DNA of 64,000 nt, from contig CBDCLS010000006.1 in the NCBI GenBank assembly GCA_965218775.1, positions 2,666,001 to 2,730,000 on the forward strand. The letters are read 5' to 3'. A model generated the notes under the pieces. The model saw only the letters and a list, made by a program, of their open reading frames with translations. It was not told the origin of the DNA and did no database searches. The stretch comes from CAUZIZ01 sp965218775 (GTDB lineage Bacteria > Acidobacteriota > UBA6911 > RPQK01 > JAJDTT01). Shown here piece after piece: positions 53,991 to 63,254 of the stretch (position 1 is its first letter; every line of letters starts with the position of its first letter). Both the position numbers and the translations under genes were made by a program.

Positions 53991-54159
53991 CTCCGTTCGA
54001 TCGGGGCTAAGACCGGCGGTGGAACAGAAAGCCGCACCGAAGGGGTTAATGTGGCTGATGTGGCGGGAAGCGAAAGAGGATCAGCTAAGGGCGCGAAGTG
54101 CCACCGGCACTCCCATTTACAGCCGTTGGTTCCCGGCACACAGGAACGAGTCAAGTAGT

Positions 54160-56889
54160 ATGATAACAACTAGAAAGATGGGAACAGCCGTGAGCTTGTT
54201 TGTGCGCAACTCCTTCCCCACGTTTCCGCCTCCTGGCACAACGATTCTATTGGCCTTGGCTCTTACAGTAGGCTCTCCTGAGGGCTTTGGTGCGAGGCGC
54301 TGGGAGCCGATCGGACCCGGCGGAGCCACGATCAATGCCATCGCCATCCACCCAGCGAACCCAGACCTGATGTGTGCGCTTATCGGAATCGACCACTCTC
54401 CTTCCCATGCTGTCTACTGTAGCCAGGATGGGGGGCGCTCCTGGAGGGCTCTCGCACGTGGACTACCACCCGACCTTAGCCTGACCGCCATCGCTATTGC
54501 CCCCAATGCACTCAATACGGTTCTCCTAGGAACGGAATCGGACGGAGTCTTTCGCAGCCAAGACGACGCCGACTGGTGGCCTGCCAATGTCGGCCTTAGC
54601 AGCCATTCTGTATTCTCGTTGGCCGTCGACCCGAAGACTTTCGCCATTTACGTGTCAATGCCGGACAACGGCGTTTTCAGAAGCAGTGACGGCGGTGAGA
54701 CCTGGGAAACGTTCAGCTTGTCGCTGTCTGAACCCAATCTCGGCGTGCTGGCAGTCAATCCCGCCACCTCAACTGTCTATGCGGGGGCGGGGGCGCTGCG
54801 CCGTCACACCAACGCACGAGGCTGGGAAGTAGTCAACAAACCCTGGAGTTCCCAAGTGCTGGCCGTGGCTCAGGACGGCTCGGCAGTCTACTCCGCAACA
54901 TCCAAAGCGCTTCACCGGAGCCTAGATGACGGAGCGACATGGACTCAACTCCAGGACGAACTGCTTCCCCTTTCAGGCTTAGGTGTCGAAGTCTTGGCTG
55001 TCGATGCTTCCTCGGCGAATGTGGTCTACGCGGGCTGGTCGAACAAATTACTGCGGACTGAGAATGGAGGCGAAAGTTGGATCCGACTGACGCCTCCCCG
55101 GTTCAACAACATCACGGCATTGGGTGTTGACTCTAGCTCTCCCAGCCAGGTCTACACCGGCTTTTACCGTGATGGGATTTTTCGGAGCGGGGACAAAGGC
55201 GAAAGCTGGACGGAGTCCAACAACGGATTCAGCACCCGCAGCATCTCATCTGTTCAAGTCAACCCGCAGGACTCGACCAAGGTCTATGCCGTTGAATCTG
55301 AGACGGGTGTATACCATAGCCGAGATGCCGGCCTCACTTGGAGCCGGCGACAACCGTGGCCAGGTCGTCCATACGGCCCCTTGAAGATCGACCCCCAATC
55401 GCCTTCGACCCTCTACCTGGGGACTAGAAAGGCTCTCTACACGAGCATCGATGAAGGAGACAGTTGGCAATCGATCACCGACAATCTCTGTGTAGGCCCT
55501 GATATATCCATCCCGCCAAGTGGCTCTCTCCGACGTTGTCCCGAGGTCTATGACTTCGTCGTCGATCCGCTCCAACCTCAGACAATCTACTTCCTGGGGG
55601 GTGACGGTATTGTCCGCACGGACGACCGGGGGCGGAACTGGGATGACTTTGCTGTGGGCAGCGACGTTGACCCTGATATCCTTGCGATCGACCCCGTCAC
55701 ACCCTCGACTCTTTACATTGGTGGGCGCTTCGGCGGCGAGGATCGTTTCGGCGTCTTCAAGAGCACGGACAGAGGGGAGACCTGGCGGCAGATCAGCAAC
55801 GGCCTCCCAACTGGCTGGGTAAGTGCTTTGGCTGTCGATCCCCAGGAGTCGTCGAGAATCTATGCGGCGATTGCCGACGCCGGGCTCTTCACCAGCGAGG
55901 ACGGCGGCGAGCACTGGCATGCGATCGAAAGTGGTCTGCCGACCGGTTGGGTCCCCGATATTCTCATCGATCCGATTACCCCATCGACTCTCTACGCCTT
56001 GCTCTCTGGCGATGTCTTTAACAATGGCGAGGTTTTTAAGAGTCTGGATGGCGGCAACAGCTGGACCTCCTTGAACGAGGGATTGTCTAACCAGACAGTC
56101 TCGGCGTTAGCCTTGGACACTGGTTCCAGCCAGCTCTACCTGGGTACCTCGTGGGGCGGCGCTTACAGGCTCCATGAGGATTCTCGACTCTATTTCGCGC
56201 AGTTCGGCAACGGAGAAGGCCTGACCTCAGAGGTGGTCCTGATCAATCCGTCGAGGTCCACGACCGCAGTCGGTAGAATTGAGTTTTTCGACGGCGAGGG
56301 AGCCCCATTTTCGATAGCCCAGGCGGTGAAAGCTGCAATCGTCTTGTCCTCCCAGATCATCTCCGGCGAGGCCCCGAACACCTTCGAGTTCTCGATTGCA
56401 CCACTGGGCACGGTCTCGATCGCGACGGATGGACGGGGCGATCTGGCAGCCGGTTCGGCCGCTGTCACCTCTGAGACCCCAGTCTCGGGTGTGATCCGAT
56501 TCTCGACTCCCGACGTCGGGATCGCTGGAGTCGGCCCCAGTCAGGCCTTGACCGGTTTCGTTGTGCCGGTACGTCGACAGTCCGGGGTCATCAACACGGG
56601 AATCGCCATCCATAACGTCGGCGTACAAGCTGTCAGACTCGAGCTCACGCTTCGGGACTCACAAGGCCAAGTCGTAGCTGAGAGCAACATAGGGAATTTC
56701 GCAGGCCGCGGGCATCTGGCTCGATTCATAGGGGGAACCGACGACGCCTTCTTCACTCAAGTAGATACCGATGACTTTGAAGGGACGGTGGTAGTCAAGG
56801 TCAAAGGTGGAAGAGCCGCCGCCACGTCACTTGAACTGGGGACCCAACCGGGCGAGTTCACGACGATGCCCGTGACTCCCTTGCAGTGA
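54160..56889 (+). CDS. Secreted BNR/Asp-box repeat protein (photosystem-II-stability-factor-like) with acidobacterial C-terminal domain
   Basis: I chose the ATG at 54160; 54178 is an alternative. The frame extends back to 53917 through sequence without resemblance. After a signal peptide (TTILLALALTVGSPEGFGAR), at least ten repeats carry the Asp-box motif, e.g. CSQDGGRSW, RSSDGGETW, RTENGGESW, KSTDRGETW, TSEDGGEHW and KSLDGGNSW, forming sortilin/BNR-type propellers. The last 250 residues (from YFAQFGNGEGLTSEVVLINP) form a beta module with INTGIAIHNVGVQAVRLELT that I associate with Acidobacteriota secreted proteins. The likely role is extracellular binding; no catalytic residues are assigned. 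Confidence 0.85.
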   Translation: MITTRKMGTAVSLFVRNSFPTFPPPGTTILLALALTVGSPEGFGARRWEPIGPGGATINAIAIHPANPDLMCALIGIDHSPSHAVYCSQDGGRSWRALARGLPPDLSLTAIAIAPNALNTVLLGTESDGVFRSQDDADWWPANVGLSSHSVFSLAVDPKTFAIYVSMPDNGVFRSSDGGETWETFSLSLSEPNLGVLAVNPATSTVYAGAGALRRHTNARGWEVVNKPWSSQVLAVAQDGSAVYSATSKALHRSLDDGATWTQLQDELLPLSGLGVEVLAVDASSANVVYAGWSNKLLRTENGGESWIRLTPPRFNNITALGVDSSSPSQVYTGFYRDGIFRSGDKGESWTESNNGFSTRSISSVQVNPQDSTKVYAVESETGVYHSRDAGLTWSRRQPWPGRPYGPLKIDPQSPSTLYLGTRKALYTSIDEGDSWQSITDNLCVGPDISIPPSGSLRRCPEVYDFVVDPLQPQTIYFLGGDGIVRTDDRGRNWDDFAVGSDVDPDILAIDPVTPSTLYIGGRFGGEDRFGVFKSTDRGETWRQISNGLPTGWVSALAVDPQESSRIYAAIADAGLFTSEDGGEHWHAIESGLPTGWVPDILIDPITPSTLYALLSGDVFNNGEVFKSLDGGNSWTSLNEGLSNQTVSALALDTGSSQLYLGTSWGGAYRLHEDSRLYFAQFGNGEGLTSEVVLINPSRSTTAVGRIEFFDGEGAPFSIAQAVKAAIVLSSQIISGEAPNTFEFSIAPLGTVSIATDGRGDLAAGSAAVTSETPVSGVIRFSTPDVGIAGVGPSQALTGFVVPVRRQSGVINTGIAIHNVGVQAVRLELTLRDSQGQVVAESNIGNFAGRGHLARFIGGTDDAFFTQVDTDDFEGTVVVKVKGGRAAATSLELGTQPGEFTTMPVTPLQ

Positions 56890-57013
56890 GCGCTCAGTTT
56901 AGCCCTCGTGGTCAGGGAAGGCTGATGGCTGCTTCTCCGGGGATTCGGTATTCCGGAAGTGGCTATGATGGGTACGTCTGAGTCGTCCTGCGAGGAGATC
57001 TGTGCATCATTGA

Positions 57014-58132
57014 TCAAGGCAACCGCAACCCGTTTGGATTCAGGAGGTGCTCGATGCGTCGGAGCCTGGGATCCTGTTGGAGGCGTCGGTTGGGGCATAG
57101 CCATCCATTGACCTGACTGTAGTCCGGATTCAACTGGTTGGCGAAGGCCAGGGCGGCGGTGCTGCTGCCGTTGAACTCTCCGCTGACGTCCGCCAGGATC
57201 AGGTAGTCGTAACTCCGCTCCTTTTCCGCGGTGGGGTCGACCCAGTACACGCCGAGCATTTGGGCCATTGCCGGATCGAGGGAGCTGAAGTGCAGCCAGT
57301 CCAGCGGGCTGAAGGTCCGCAGAGTGGGATCGGTTTCGGGGCGACCGGAAATGCTCGGGACGTCGTTGGTCTCCAGGCCTGCCATGCGAGTCCCCGGTGG
57401 TCCCAGTCCGACCAGGGCCAGCAGCTGCTCATGGAGCTCGGTGAAGGTCTCCCCGCTCCATTTCCTGGGATCGCCATATCGGATTCTGCCGAGCGCCATG
57501 GACTGTGCGGCGTCGAGATCGCTCGGTCGAGCCCCCGAGGCCGGGTAGTCCGGATGGTAGACGGGCAGGGCCAGTGGACACTCGAAGCCATCGAGGGGTT
57601 CCCAGCGGCCCTGAGCCGGGAGGGGTTCGTAGCAGAGCTCGACCAGCACGGCAGGTCCGGCGTCAATCTCGACTTTGGTGATCGAGTCTGAGGTCAGGAC
57701 CGCGGAGACGACCCGGTGCGCACGTCCGGTCACGGTGAACTCTTGTACGACGGTGTCTCCCGAGAGAGCGCGAACAGACAGCGATCTGGGCAGGCCTGGG
57801 CCCTCCGGAGGCCTCAGCGGCGCGCTTTCGACGCTGAGGATCTCCAGAACGTCTCGATCGGCCTGCACCGGTCTAGGAGGGCCTCCGGGCATGAAGGCGA
57901 TCTGCAGCTCGACCTGATGCACGAGCAACTCCGGCGCGAAGTCGAAGCTCAAGCCGCTCCCGCCAGACAAGTCGATCTCCGGTACCGAATCGGGTGCGAA
58001 CAGCTCTCGCAGGCGGATGTTCGGGTCGCTGGAAAACTTGCCCTCCGGAAGGGATATGTGAGAATCCAAAAGCGTCCTGGCTGGCACGAACGGGGCCCGG
58101 ACAGTTTTGACGTAGATTGCTGCGTGGATCAA
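57014..58132 (-). CDS. Protein of unknown function, 372 aa
   Basis: The start is a TTG at 58132; an in-frame TGA lies about 21 bp upstream and no ATG is near, so the start is uncertain. The protein is proline- and acidic-residue-rich, with LELQIAFMPGGPPRPVQADR-like, SVRALSGDTVVQEFTVTGRA and DPAMAQMLGVYWVDPTAEKE segments, beta-rich in the first half and mixed in the second. No signal peptide, membrane helix, or metal motif is seen. The phrase AQMLGVYWVDP is reminiscent of surface or phage-like structural proteins, but I would not name a family. Codon use looks like that of the neighbours, which supports real coding. Confidence 0.6.
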   Translation of the reverse strand: MIHAAIYVKTVRAPFVPARTLLDSHISLPEGKFSSDPNIRLRELFAPDSVPEIDLSGGSGLSFDFAPELLVHQVELQIAFMPGGPPRPVQADRDVLEILSVESAPLRPPEGPGLPRSLSVRALSGDTVVQEFTVTGRAHRVVSAVLTSDSITKVEIDAGPAVLVELCYEPLPAQGRWEPLDGFECPLALPVYHPDYPASGARPSDLDAAQSMALGRIRYGDPRKWSGETFTELHEQLLALVGLGPPGTRMAGLETNDVPSISGRPETDPTLRTFSPLDWLHFSSLDPAMAQMLGVYWVDPTAEKERSYDYLILADVSGEFNGSSTAALAFANQLNPDYSQVNGWLCPNRRLQQDPRLRRIEHLLNPNGLRLP

Positions 58133-58703
58133 CTCAAATTCGCGCTTCGTTCACCGACTCTTGAACGCAGTCTCTTTGTCTGGCGCGACGCCGAACCAAC
58201 GTAATTGGGAGTAGAGAGGACGTCCGTGTTCTGCCACTGACTCCAGAGGTGCCTAGGCTATCACCAACCAACTCTCCGGGCTCCGCGAAAAGGCCTCTTG
58301 GGGACTCTGTCTCAACCGCTGGAAAACTCTCCTGTTCTGTTGCAGAATGGGGCGAACCGAGACCTTTACGACCTCCGACAGTAGAACTACTCGTGGTCAA
58401 AGGGCCAGATTAACTTTTCACTCATACTGAGCCATGCCCTGCCCCATCGTGTATTCTCCGGCCCTTTTTCGAGTCTCTCTGAGTTGTTAGTAAAATGTTA
58501 GAAAATGGCCGGTTTCGAGGGTTTTTCGGAAGGTCATATAAACTGTAACCTATTGATTCTAAACAGCACTTTGGATTTCTTATCCGAGATTTAGTCCTTG
58601 GTGCTTGTGATTAAATTGGTGCTTGCTCGTCTTGTCTTTTTAAGCCTTTAGCTATCTCGTGTTGCCTGGGTTTTACCGCTGTTTGGGCCTTACTGCTCAC
58701 TAA
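58133..58703. other. AT-rich intergenic region before IS1380
   Basis: 571 bp with markedly lower GC than the neighbours, especially after 58430. No gene, RNA, or strong inverted repeat is recognised. It ends at the IS1380 left target repeat CTAA (58700-58703). Confidence 0.5.
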
Positions 58704-60392
58704 CCCGGATTTCTCAAAGACAAGAAAAAGCAGTCAGCTCTATGTGATATAAAGTCTTTGTTATCAGATACTTAATAATCACAAGGAGCTGACTACTATG
58801 ACCACAGAGTGTATCGCTTCCAAGCTGGAGTTTCAAGAGCTAGAAGGGCGCCGAGTCGAGGCAGAATTCAATGGGGGGCAGATCACCTCAGACTCCGGGG
58901 GGTTGCTGTTACGGGAGGTGGAGAGCCGCTATGGGTTCATTAGCGGCTTGGCCGCCTGCTTTGGGGACCGGCGCGATCCTCGCTTCACCGAGTTCAGTGT
59001 GGAGGAACTGGTGGGGCAGCGGATTTACGGACTGGCCCTAGGCTATGAGGATGTCAACGATCATGAGGAGCTCCGGGCAGATCCGCTGATGGCGGTGTTG
59101 GTCGGCAAGGAAGATCCCTTGGGGAGGGATCGGCGAGCGGAAGCGGATCGAGGCAAGGCGTGTGCGGGCAAGAGCACCCTCAATCGTTTGGAGTTGTCCT
59201 CGGTGACGCAGGATAAATATCGCAAGACGCCGGTGGATGAAGCCGCGGTCGAAGCGTTTTTGGTGGAGCAGTTCATTCGGGTGCGAGGCGGGAAACCGAA
59301 GGAGTTGGTCTTGGACCTGGATGCGACGGATGATCCGCTGCACGGAGAACAGGAGGGTCGTTTCTACCATGGCTACTACCGGTGTTACTGCTACCTGCCG
59401 CTGTATGTGTTTTGCGAGGGGTATGTGCTGGGGGCCAAGCTGCGGGTGTCGAACCTGGATGGCTCCGAAGGAGCGGTCCAGGAGATGGAGCGGATGGTGG
59501 GACAACTGCGGGCGAAGTGGCCGAAGGTCCGCATTACTCTGCGGGCGGACAGCAGCTTTGCCCGCGAGGCGTTGATGAAATGGTGTGAGGAGCATCGAGT
59601 GGATTACGTCTTCGGTCTGGCCCGCAATCAGCGCTTAGAGGGGGCCCTGGAGTCCGAGTTGGAACAGGCCCAGGCACTGCAACAAGCCAACGGCAGCAGC
59701 GCCCGAGTCTACAAGGACTTTCGTTACCAGACGCGCAAAAGCTGGAGTCAAGAGCGGCGAGTGGTGGGCAAGGCCGAGTACACGGGTAAGGGATCCAATC
59801 CCCGCTTTGTCGTCACCTCGCTGGGAGCGAAGCGGTGGCCCGCCCAAAAGCTGTACGAGGAGCTGTACTGCGCGCGAGGGGAAGCGGAGAATCGGATTAA
59901 GGAGCAGCAGCTAGAGCTGTTTGCCGATCGGACCTCGACGCACCGCATGAAGAGCAATCAGCTGCGCCTGTGGTTTTCCTCGGTGGCTTACAATCTGCTG
60001 CACACGCTCAGGTGTGTCGCTTTGAAGGGGACCCAGTGGGCGAAGGCGCAATGCCAGACGATTCGCCTCAAACTGTTGAAGATAGGAGGCCAGATTCGGG
60101 TCAGTGTCCGACGGGTGAGCTTGTCGCTGAGCGAGGGTTATCCTTACCAAACACTCTACGCCCAAACCTTGGCCCAGCTTCAACAGCTCGGCTGAGCGGA
60201 GGCAAACCGGAAATCCCAACCATCTGCAACTGAGACGGCTGAGGTGTGTCTGAAAAACCGGTTTTCCGCCTTCAACATAGGTGTCACCAAGCTCTCGCAC
60301 TCTACAGTGCCCTCAACTGAGACTTCGGCTCAAACCAGAGTCGAAAAATCGACTAAAATCAGCCTTTCTGCTTTCACTATGAGAAATCCGGG
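58704..60392 (+). mobile_element. IS1380-family insertion sequence, complete
   Basis: The 1689-bp element has termini CCCGGATTTCTCA and TGAGAAATCCGGG, flanked by the 4-bp direct repeat CTAA (58700-58703 and 60393-60396). Length and 4-bp duplication agree with the IS1380 family. One intact transposase gene is enclosed. Confidence 0.9.
58798..60195 (+). CDS. IS1380 family transposase
   Basis: The 465-aa protein begins after AAGGAG. Typical IS1380 blocks are ITSDSGGLLLREVESRYGFI, LVLDLDATDDPLHGEQEGRF (first catalytic Asp region), ITLRADSSFAREALMKWCEE (second) and YCARGEAENRIKEQQLELFA (Glu). There is no frameshift. It is full length and flanked by a perfect duplication, so the element is probably functional. 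Confidence 0.95.
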   Translation: MTTECIASKLEFQELEGRRVEAEFNGGQITSDSGGLLLREVESRYGFISGLAACFGDRRDPRFTEFSVEELVGQRIYGLALGYEDVNDHEELRADPLMAVLVGKEDPLGRDRRAEADRGKACAGKSTLNRLELSSVTQDKYRKTPVDEAAVEAFLVEQFIRVRGGKPKELVLDLDATDDPLHGEQEGRFYHGYYRCYCYLPLYVFCEGYVLGAKLRVSNLDGSEGAVQEMERMVGQLRAKWPKVRITLRADSSFAREALMKWCEEHRVDYVFGLARNQRLEGALESELEQAQALQQANGSSARVYKDFRYQTRKSWSQERRVVGKAEYTGKGSNPRFVVTSLGAKRWPAQKLYEELYCARGEAENRIKEQQLELFADRTSTHRMKSNQLRLWFSSVAYNLLHTLRCVALKGTQWAKAQCQTIRLKLLKIGGQIRVSVRRVSLSLSEGYPYQTLYAQTLAQLQQLG

Positions 60393-60396
60393 CTAA

Positions 60397-60716
60397 ATCC
60401 GGGCTGAGACCTTGTCACTCAGTTCTTTCCTGCCCGTCAACGTTTTCCGGAGGAGGAGGTCGGCGTGGGTACAGGCTGGGTTGCCCGAATGGGCGCGGTC
60501 ATTCGATCTGGCGCCCGGTGTCGGTTTCGGATTCCGTATCTTCGGCGGCCCCGGTGGTGTCGTCTTCGTCGATGGCGAAATCCAAGAGTTCGACAGGGAA
60601 GCCGTCCCCGCCTCGGATTGAACAATTCTGTTGACCTGGAGGCTGGCCCGAACAGCTAAAGTCGCAGCCCATTTGGGCCCACTGAGGTGATCCAGGCAGG
60701 CTATCCATTCAAAATG
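60397..60716. other. Intergenic, no gene accepted
   Basis: About 320 bp between IS1380 and the regulator gene. A second AAATCCGGGCT (60394-60404) repeats the IS1380 end sequence just outside the element. No convincing frame; a BlaR1-like partner, often found here, is not visible. Confidence 0.5.
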
Positions 60717-61100
60717 CTAGGTAGTCTCGATTATCCGCTTTACCTTTCTCCGCTCTTCCAAAGAGAGATCAGACTCGTCAATCAAGAGCAGTACCAGAGA
60801 CTCCGGAGAGCCACTAAAGACCCGTCCCACAAACTCGTGCACCATCTCCTTGCTGACACGCTCCTGTGTGTGCGTGGCTTGATAGACCAACACTCGCCCC
60901 TTTGGTCGCAACGTCCGGACCATTCCTTTCCGCTCCAGGATCTTGAGTATGGTCATGACGGTGCTGTAAGCGATCCTCCGTTGCTCACTGATCGCCTCGT
61001 AGACATCCCGACCTTTGGCGGCCTTTAGTTGCCAAACGATCTTAAGGATCTCGAACTCGCGTGCAGTAGGCAGAGGAATTCTGCATGCTGTCTTTGCCAT
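60717..61100 (-). CDS. BlaI/MecI/CopY family transcriptional repressor
   Basis: The 127-aa protein has the winged-helix N-terminus PLPTAREFEILKIVWQLKAA, the recognition region RRIAYSTVMTILKILERKGM and a wing RTLRPKGRVLVYQA, followed by a dimerisation helix set. Family members repress adjacent genes and are usually inactivated by a membrane M56 sensor peptidase (BlaR1). No such sensor is adjacent; IS1380 lies downstream and a 2.1-kb transposon lies 46 bp upstream of the start, so the locus has been broken up. No TACA-type dyad operator was found in the remaining 46 bp. Confidence 0.9.
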   Translation of the reverse strand: MAKTACRIPLPTAREFEILKIVWQLKAAKGRDVYEAISEQRRIAYSTVMTILKILERKGMVRTLRPKGRVLVYQATHTQERVSKEMVHEFVGRVFSGSPESLVLLLIDESDLSLEERRKVKRIIETT

Positions 61101-61146
61101 CCAAGTATTTCCTTACCTAATCTTCCTCGGAATCAAGAGTGCTGAG

Positions 61147-63254
61147 CTAGCCTCGATTTCCACGGTACTGGAAAGGACTAACATTTTTTAAGGGTAGCCG
61201 TTGAGTCGGTTAGTCAAATCGAAGGACCAGAGTTTTGCCGCCAAACCAAGGCATGGGCGTGGGATCATCACCCAGGCCCGAGGCGACCAAGTAGGGGTTA
61301 TGGGCGCGCTTATCGAGGTGGACGGTGACTTGCTGCTCTTGGATCTGGACCCGGGCCGAGACGTCGAGGAGATTTCGGAAGATCTTTTTGGCTTGAGCCC
61401 GCTGATATTCGCGACCAATCTTCTCGGCCATGAGTCGATATAGGGAGCTGGCCATGAGGGTGATCTGGAGGTCAAAATCCACTTTGAGTCCCACCATCGA
61501 AGAGAGCGCGTCCAGGTGAAAGAACTGGATGGCTTCGGAGATGCCATTTTCGATGAGCATGCGTTGGGCATAGCGGGTGATCAGAGTCGAGGGGGCGCGG
61601 CGCAGATGGTTGGTCAGTAGGACGGTCGGTTCTTCGTGACCGAGTTCCATGAGGGTGAGCTGGCGCAGGGGACCTTCGTAATGTTTCAGGACGATCCGCT
61701 GGTCCAGGACTTTGGGGGTGCGAAAGATCCGAGTCAGGGCGGGTAAGGTGATGCGGTGCCAGGCGGAGGCGGGGCGGCTCCAGATCTGGCCCAGCATTTT
61801 TTGGGAGCGGCGGCGCAGGGTGATAAAGCCAATGCCCTGTTGGTTGAGGCGGTTCAGATGAGCATAGGTGGTCAACTGGGAATCGAAGACGAGTTCGGCC
61901 GGAGGCTGACCGCTGTGTTGGTGCCAGAACTGGACGAAGCGTTGCACCTCGTCGGCTCGATCGGCCCGGGGGACACCCGCATTGGCGTAGCATAAGACAC
62001 GCTCGGTGGCGTCCCGAGCCAAAAAAACGAGGATGCCTTTTTGGCTGCGGCTGCGGGAAGAGACATAGTGTTTGTCCAAAGGTTCCTGCTGGCTATTGGC
62101 GGGGACGGTGTGAAAGTCCAGATCGAAGGAAGAGCCCCGGGGCAGGCCGGCGGCTTGGACCTGCTCAAACCAGGCTCCCATGAGGCGCAGGTTGGCGCGT
62201 CGGTCGACCCGGGAGCTGTAGGCGGCCAGGTAGGAGCGCTTGGGCACCACATTGAGACCGGCAAAAAGGGCGATGCCCTCGTCAAAGACCCGATCCATGA
62301 CATGACTTTTTCTTTCGATGCCCAGCAGCTTCAGAGCCAGCAGGGTGCGCACGGCCTGCTCGGCGGGAATCATTTGGGAGCCGGGAAGGCGGGGGGGCTG
62401 CAGCACCGCCCCGAGATCGATCGATCGCATCAGCGGGACGAACAGAAACAGACCGCCGACCCGGGTGCGAAAGCTGCGCGGGGCCAGATTGATCTGCCGC
62501 ACGTCGGCGATGGCTGCTGCTTCGGGCTTGAGGGTGGCGGGGCGTTGCTCATCCCGACGCCGGGGCAGTCGGGCGAAGCCCTCCTCTCGCAGCAGGATCG
62601 ATAACGCATTGATGCTGATGGAATGGCCGGCGGCGGCCAACTCGCGTTGGATATCGTAGACCGAGAGGTTTCGCTTGCGCAGGGCGACGGCCCGTTCCCG
62701 CACCCGATCGCGGGCGGGCGCCGCTTGAGGCCCCCGGCGAATCGCCTGAAAGAAGCGGGCGCGCTTGCTGAGATCATGGCGAAACTGATGACAGAGGACG
62801 CGGAAGGCTCCTGGGGAATAGCCGAAGCGAGTGGCGACCTGCTGCGAGGGCAAGCCTTCGACGAAAAAGCAGCGCAAGGCCTCATACTGGCGCTGCAGAG
62901 GCGATTCGGGGGCCAGGAAGAATTGGGCCTCCGGAACGGTCGGTCGGGTGTCATTAGTTAGTCCATTCCGATTACTGTATTCCAAACTATAACTATACTA
63001 GATATGAATGACAGAAAATGCTCAGCCTTTGATAGGGTTCTATTCTGCCTCATATCCAGACTTTTCTAGCATTCGCGTGGGGATCGTCCCTTGATCAGGT
63101 TTTAGGTATAGGATTACCTCTCTATCCAAATAGGTACTTCTATTTACTAACGTAGGTGGAAACACAGCAGGCGCAAGTCGCGCCGATCAAGGATTCTGGA
63201 GGGGGGCTCGAAGCGGAAAGGCGTCATTTGTACTGCCGTGGAAATCGAGGCTAG
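61147..63254 (-). mobile_element. 2.1-kb insertion element with CTAG target
   Basis: The termini at 61147-61165 and 63236-63254 are a perfect 19-bp inverted repeat (CTAGCCTCGATTTCCACGG and complement). If CTAG is the target, the element is TA-flanked in the same C-TA-[...]-TA-G geometry as the MITEs, though its termini differ from theirs. It encodes a 591-aa transposase and has about 250 bp of non-coding DNA upstream of it. Confidence 0.85.
61210..62985 (-). CDS. Large DDE transposase with N-terminal HTH region
   Basis: The 591-aa protein has two N-terminal DNA-binding-like helical blocks (VEGLPSQQVATRFGYSPGAF, and RNLSVYDIQRELAAAGHSIS). A long DDE-type core follows, with LDFHTVP, ELVFDSQLTTYAHLNRLNQQ, and RMLIENGISEAIQFFHLDAL carrying the probable Glu. 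I recognise it as a transposase seen in many environmental genomes but cannot place it firmly in an ISfinder family. It is intact and ends 45 bp inside the terminal repeat. Confidence 0.85.
   Translation of the reverse strand: MEYSNRNGLTNDTRPTVPEAQFFLAPESPLQRQYEALRCFFVEGLPSQQVATRFGYSPGAFRVLCHQFRHDLSKRARFFQAIRRGPQAAPARDRVRERAVALRKRNLSVYDIQRELAAAGHSISINALSILLREEGFARLPRRRDEQRPATLKPEAAAIADVRQINLAPRSFRTRVGGLFLFVPLMRSIDLGAVLQPPRLPGSQMIPAEQAVRTLLALKLLGIERKSHVMDRVFDEGIALFAGLNVVPKRSYLAAYSSRVDRRANLRLMGAWFEQVQAAGLPRGSSFDLDFHTVPANSQQEPLDKHYVSSRSRSQKGILVFLARDATERVLCYANAGVPRADRADEVQRFVQFWHQHSGQPPAELVFDSQLTTYAHLNRLNQQGIGFITLRRRSQKMLGQIWSRPASAWHRITLPALTRIFRTPKVLDQRIVLKHYEGPLRQLTLMELGHEEPTVLLTNHLRRAPSTLITRYAQRMLIENGISEAIQFFHLDALSSMVGLKVDFDLQITLMASSLYRLMAEKIGREYQRAQAKKIFRNLLDVSARVQIQEQQVTVHLDKRAHNPYLVASGLGDDPTPMPWFGGKTLVLRFD

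Noticed and set aside
61101..61146. BlaI-type operator upstream of the regulator
   Set aside because: No TACA/TGTA dyad is visible in the 46 bp left by the transposon insertion.
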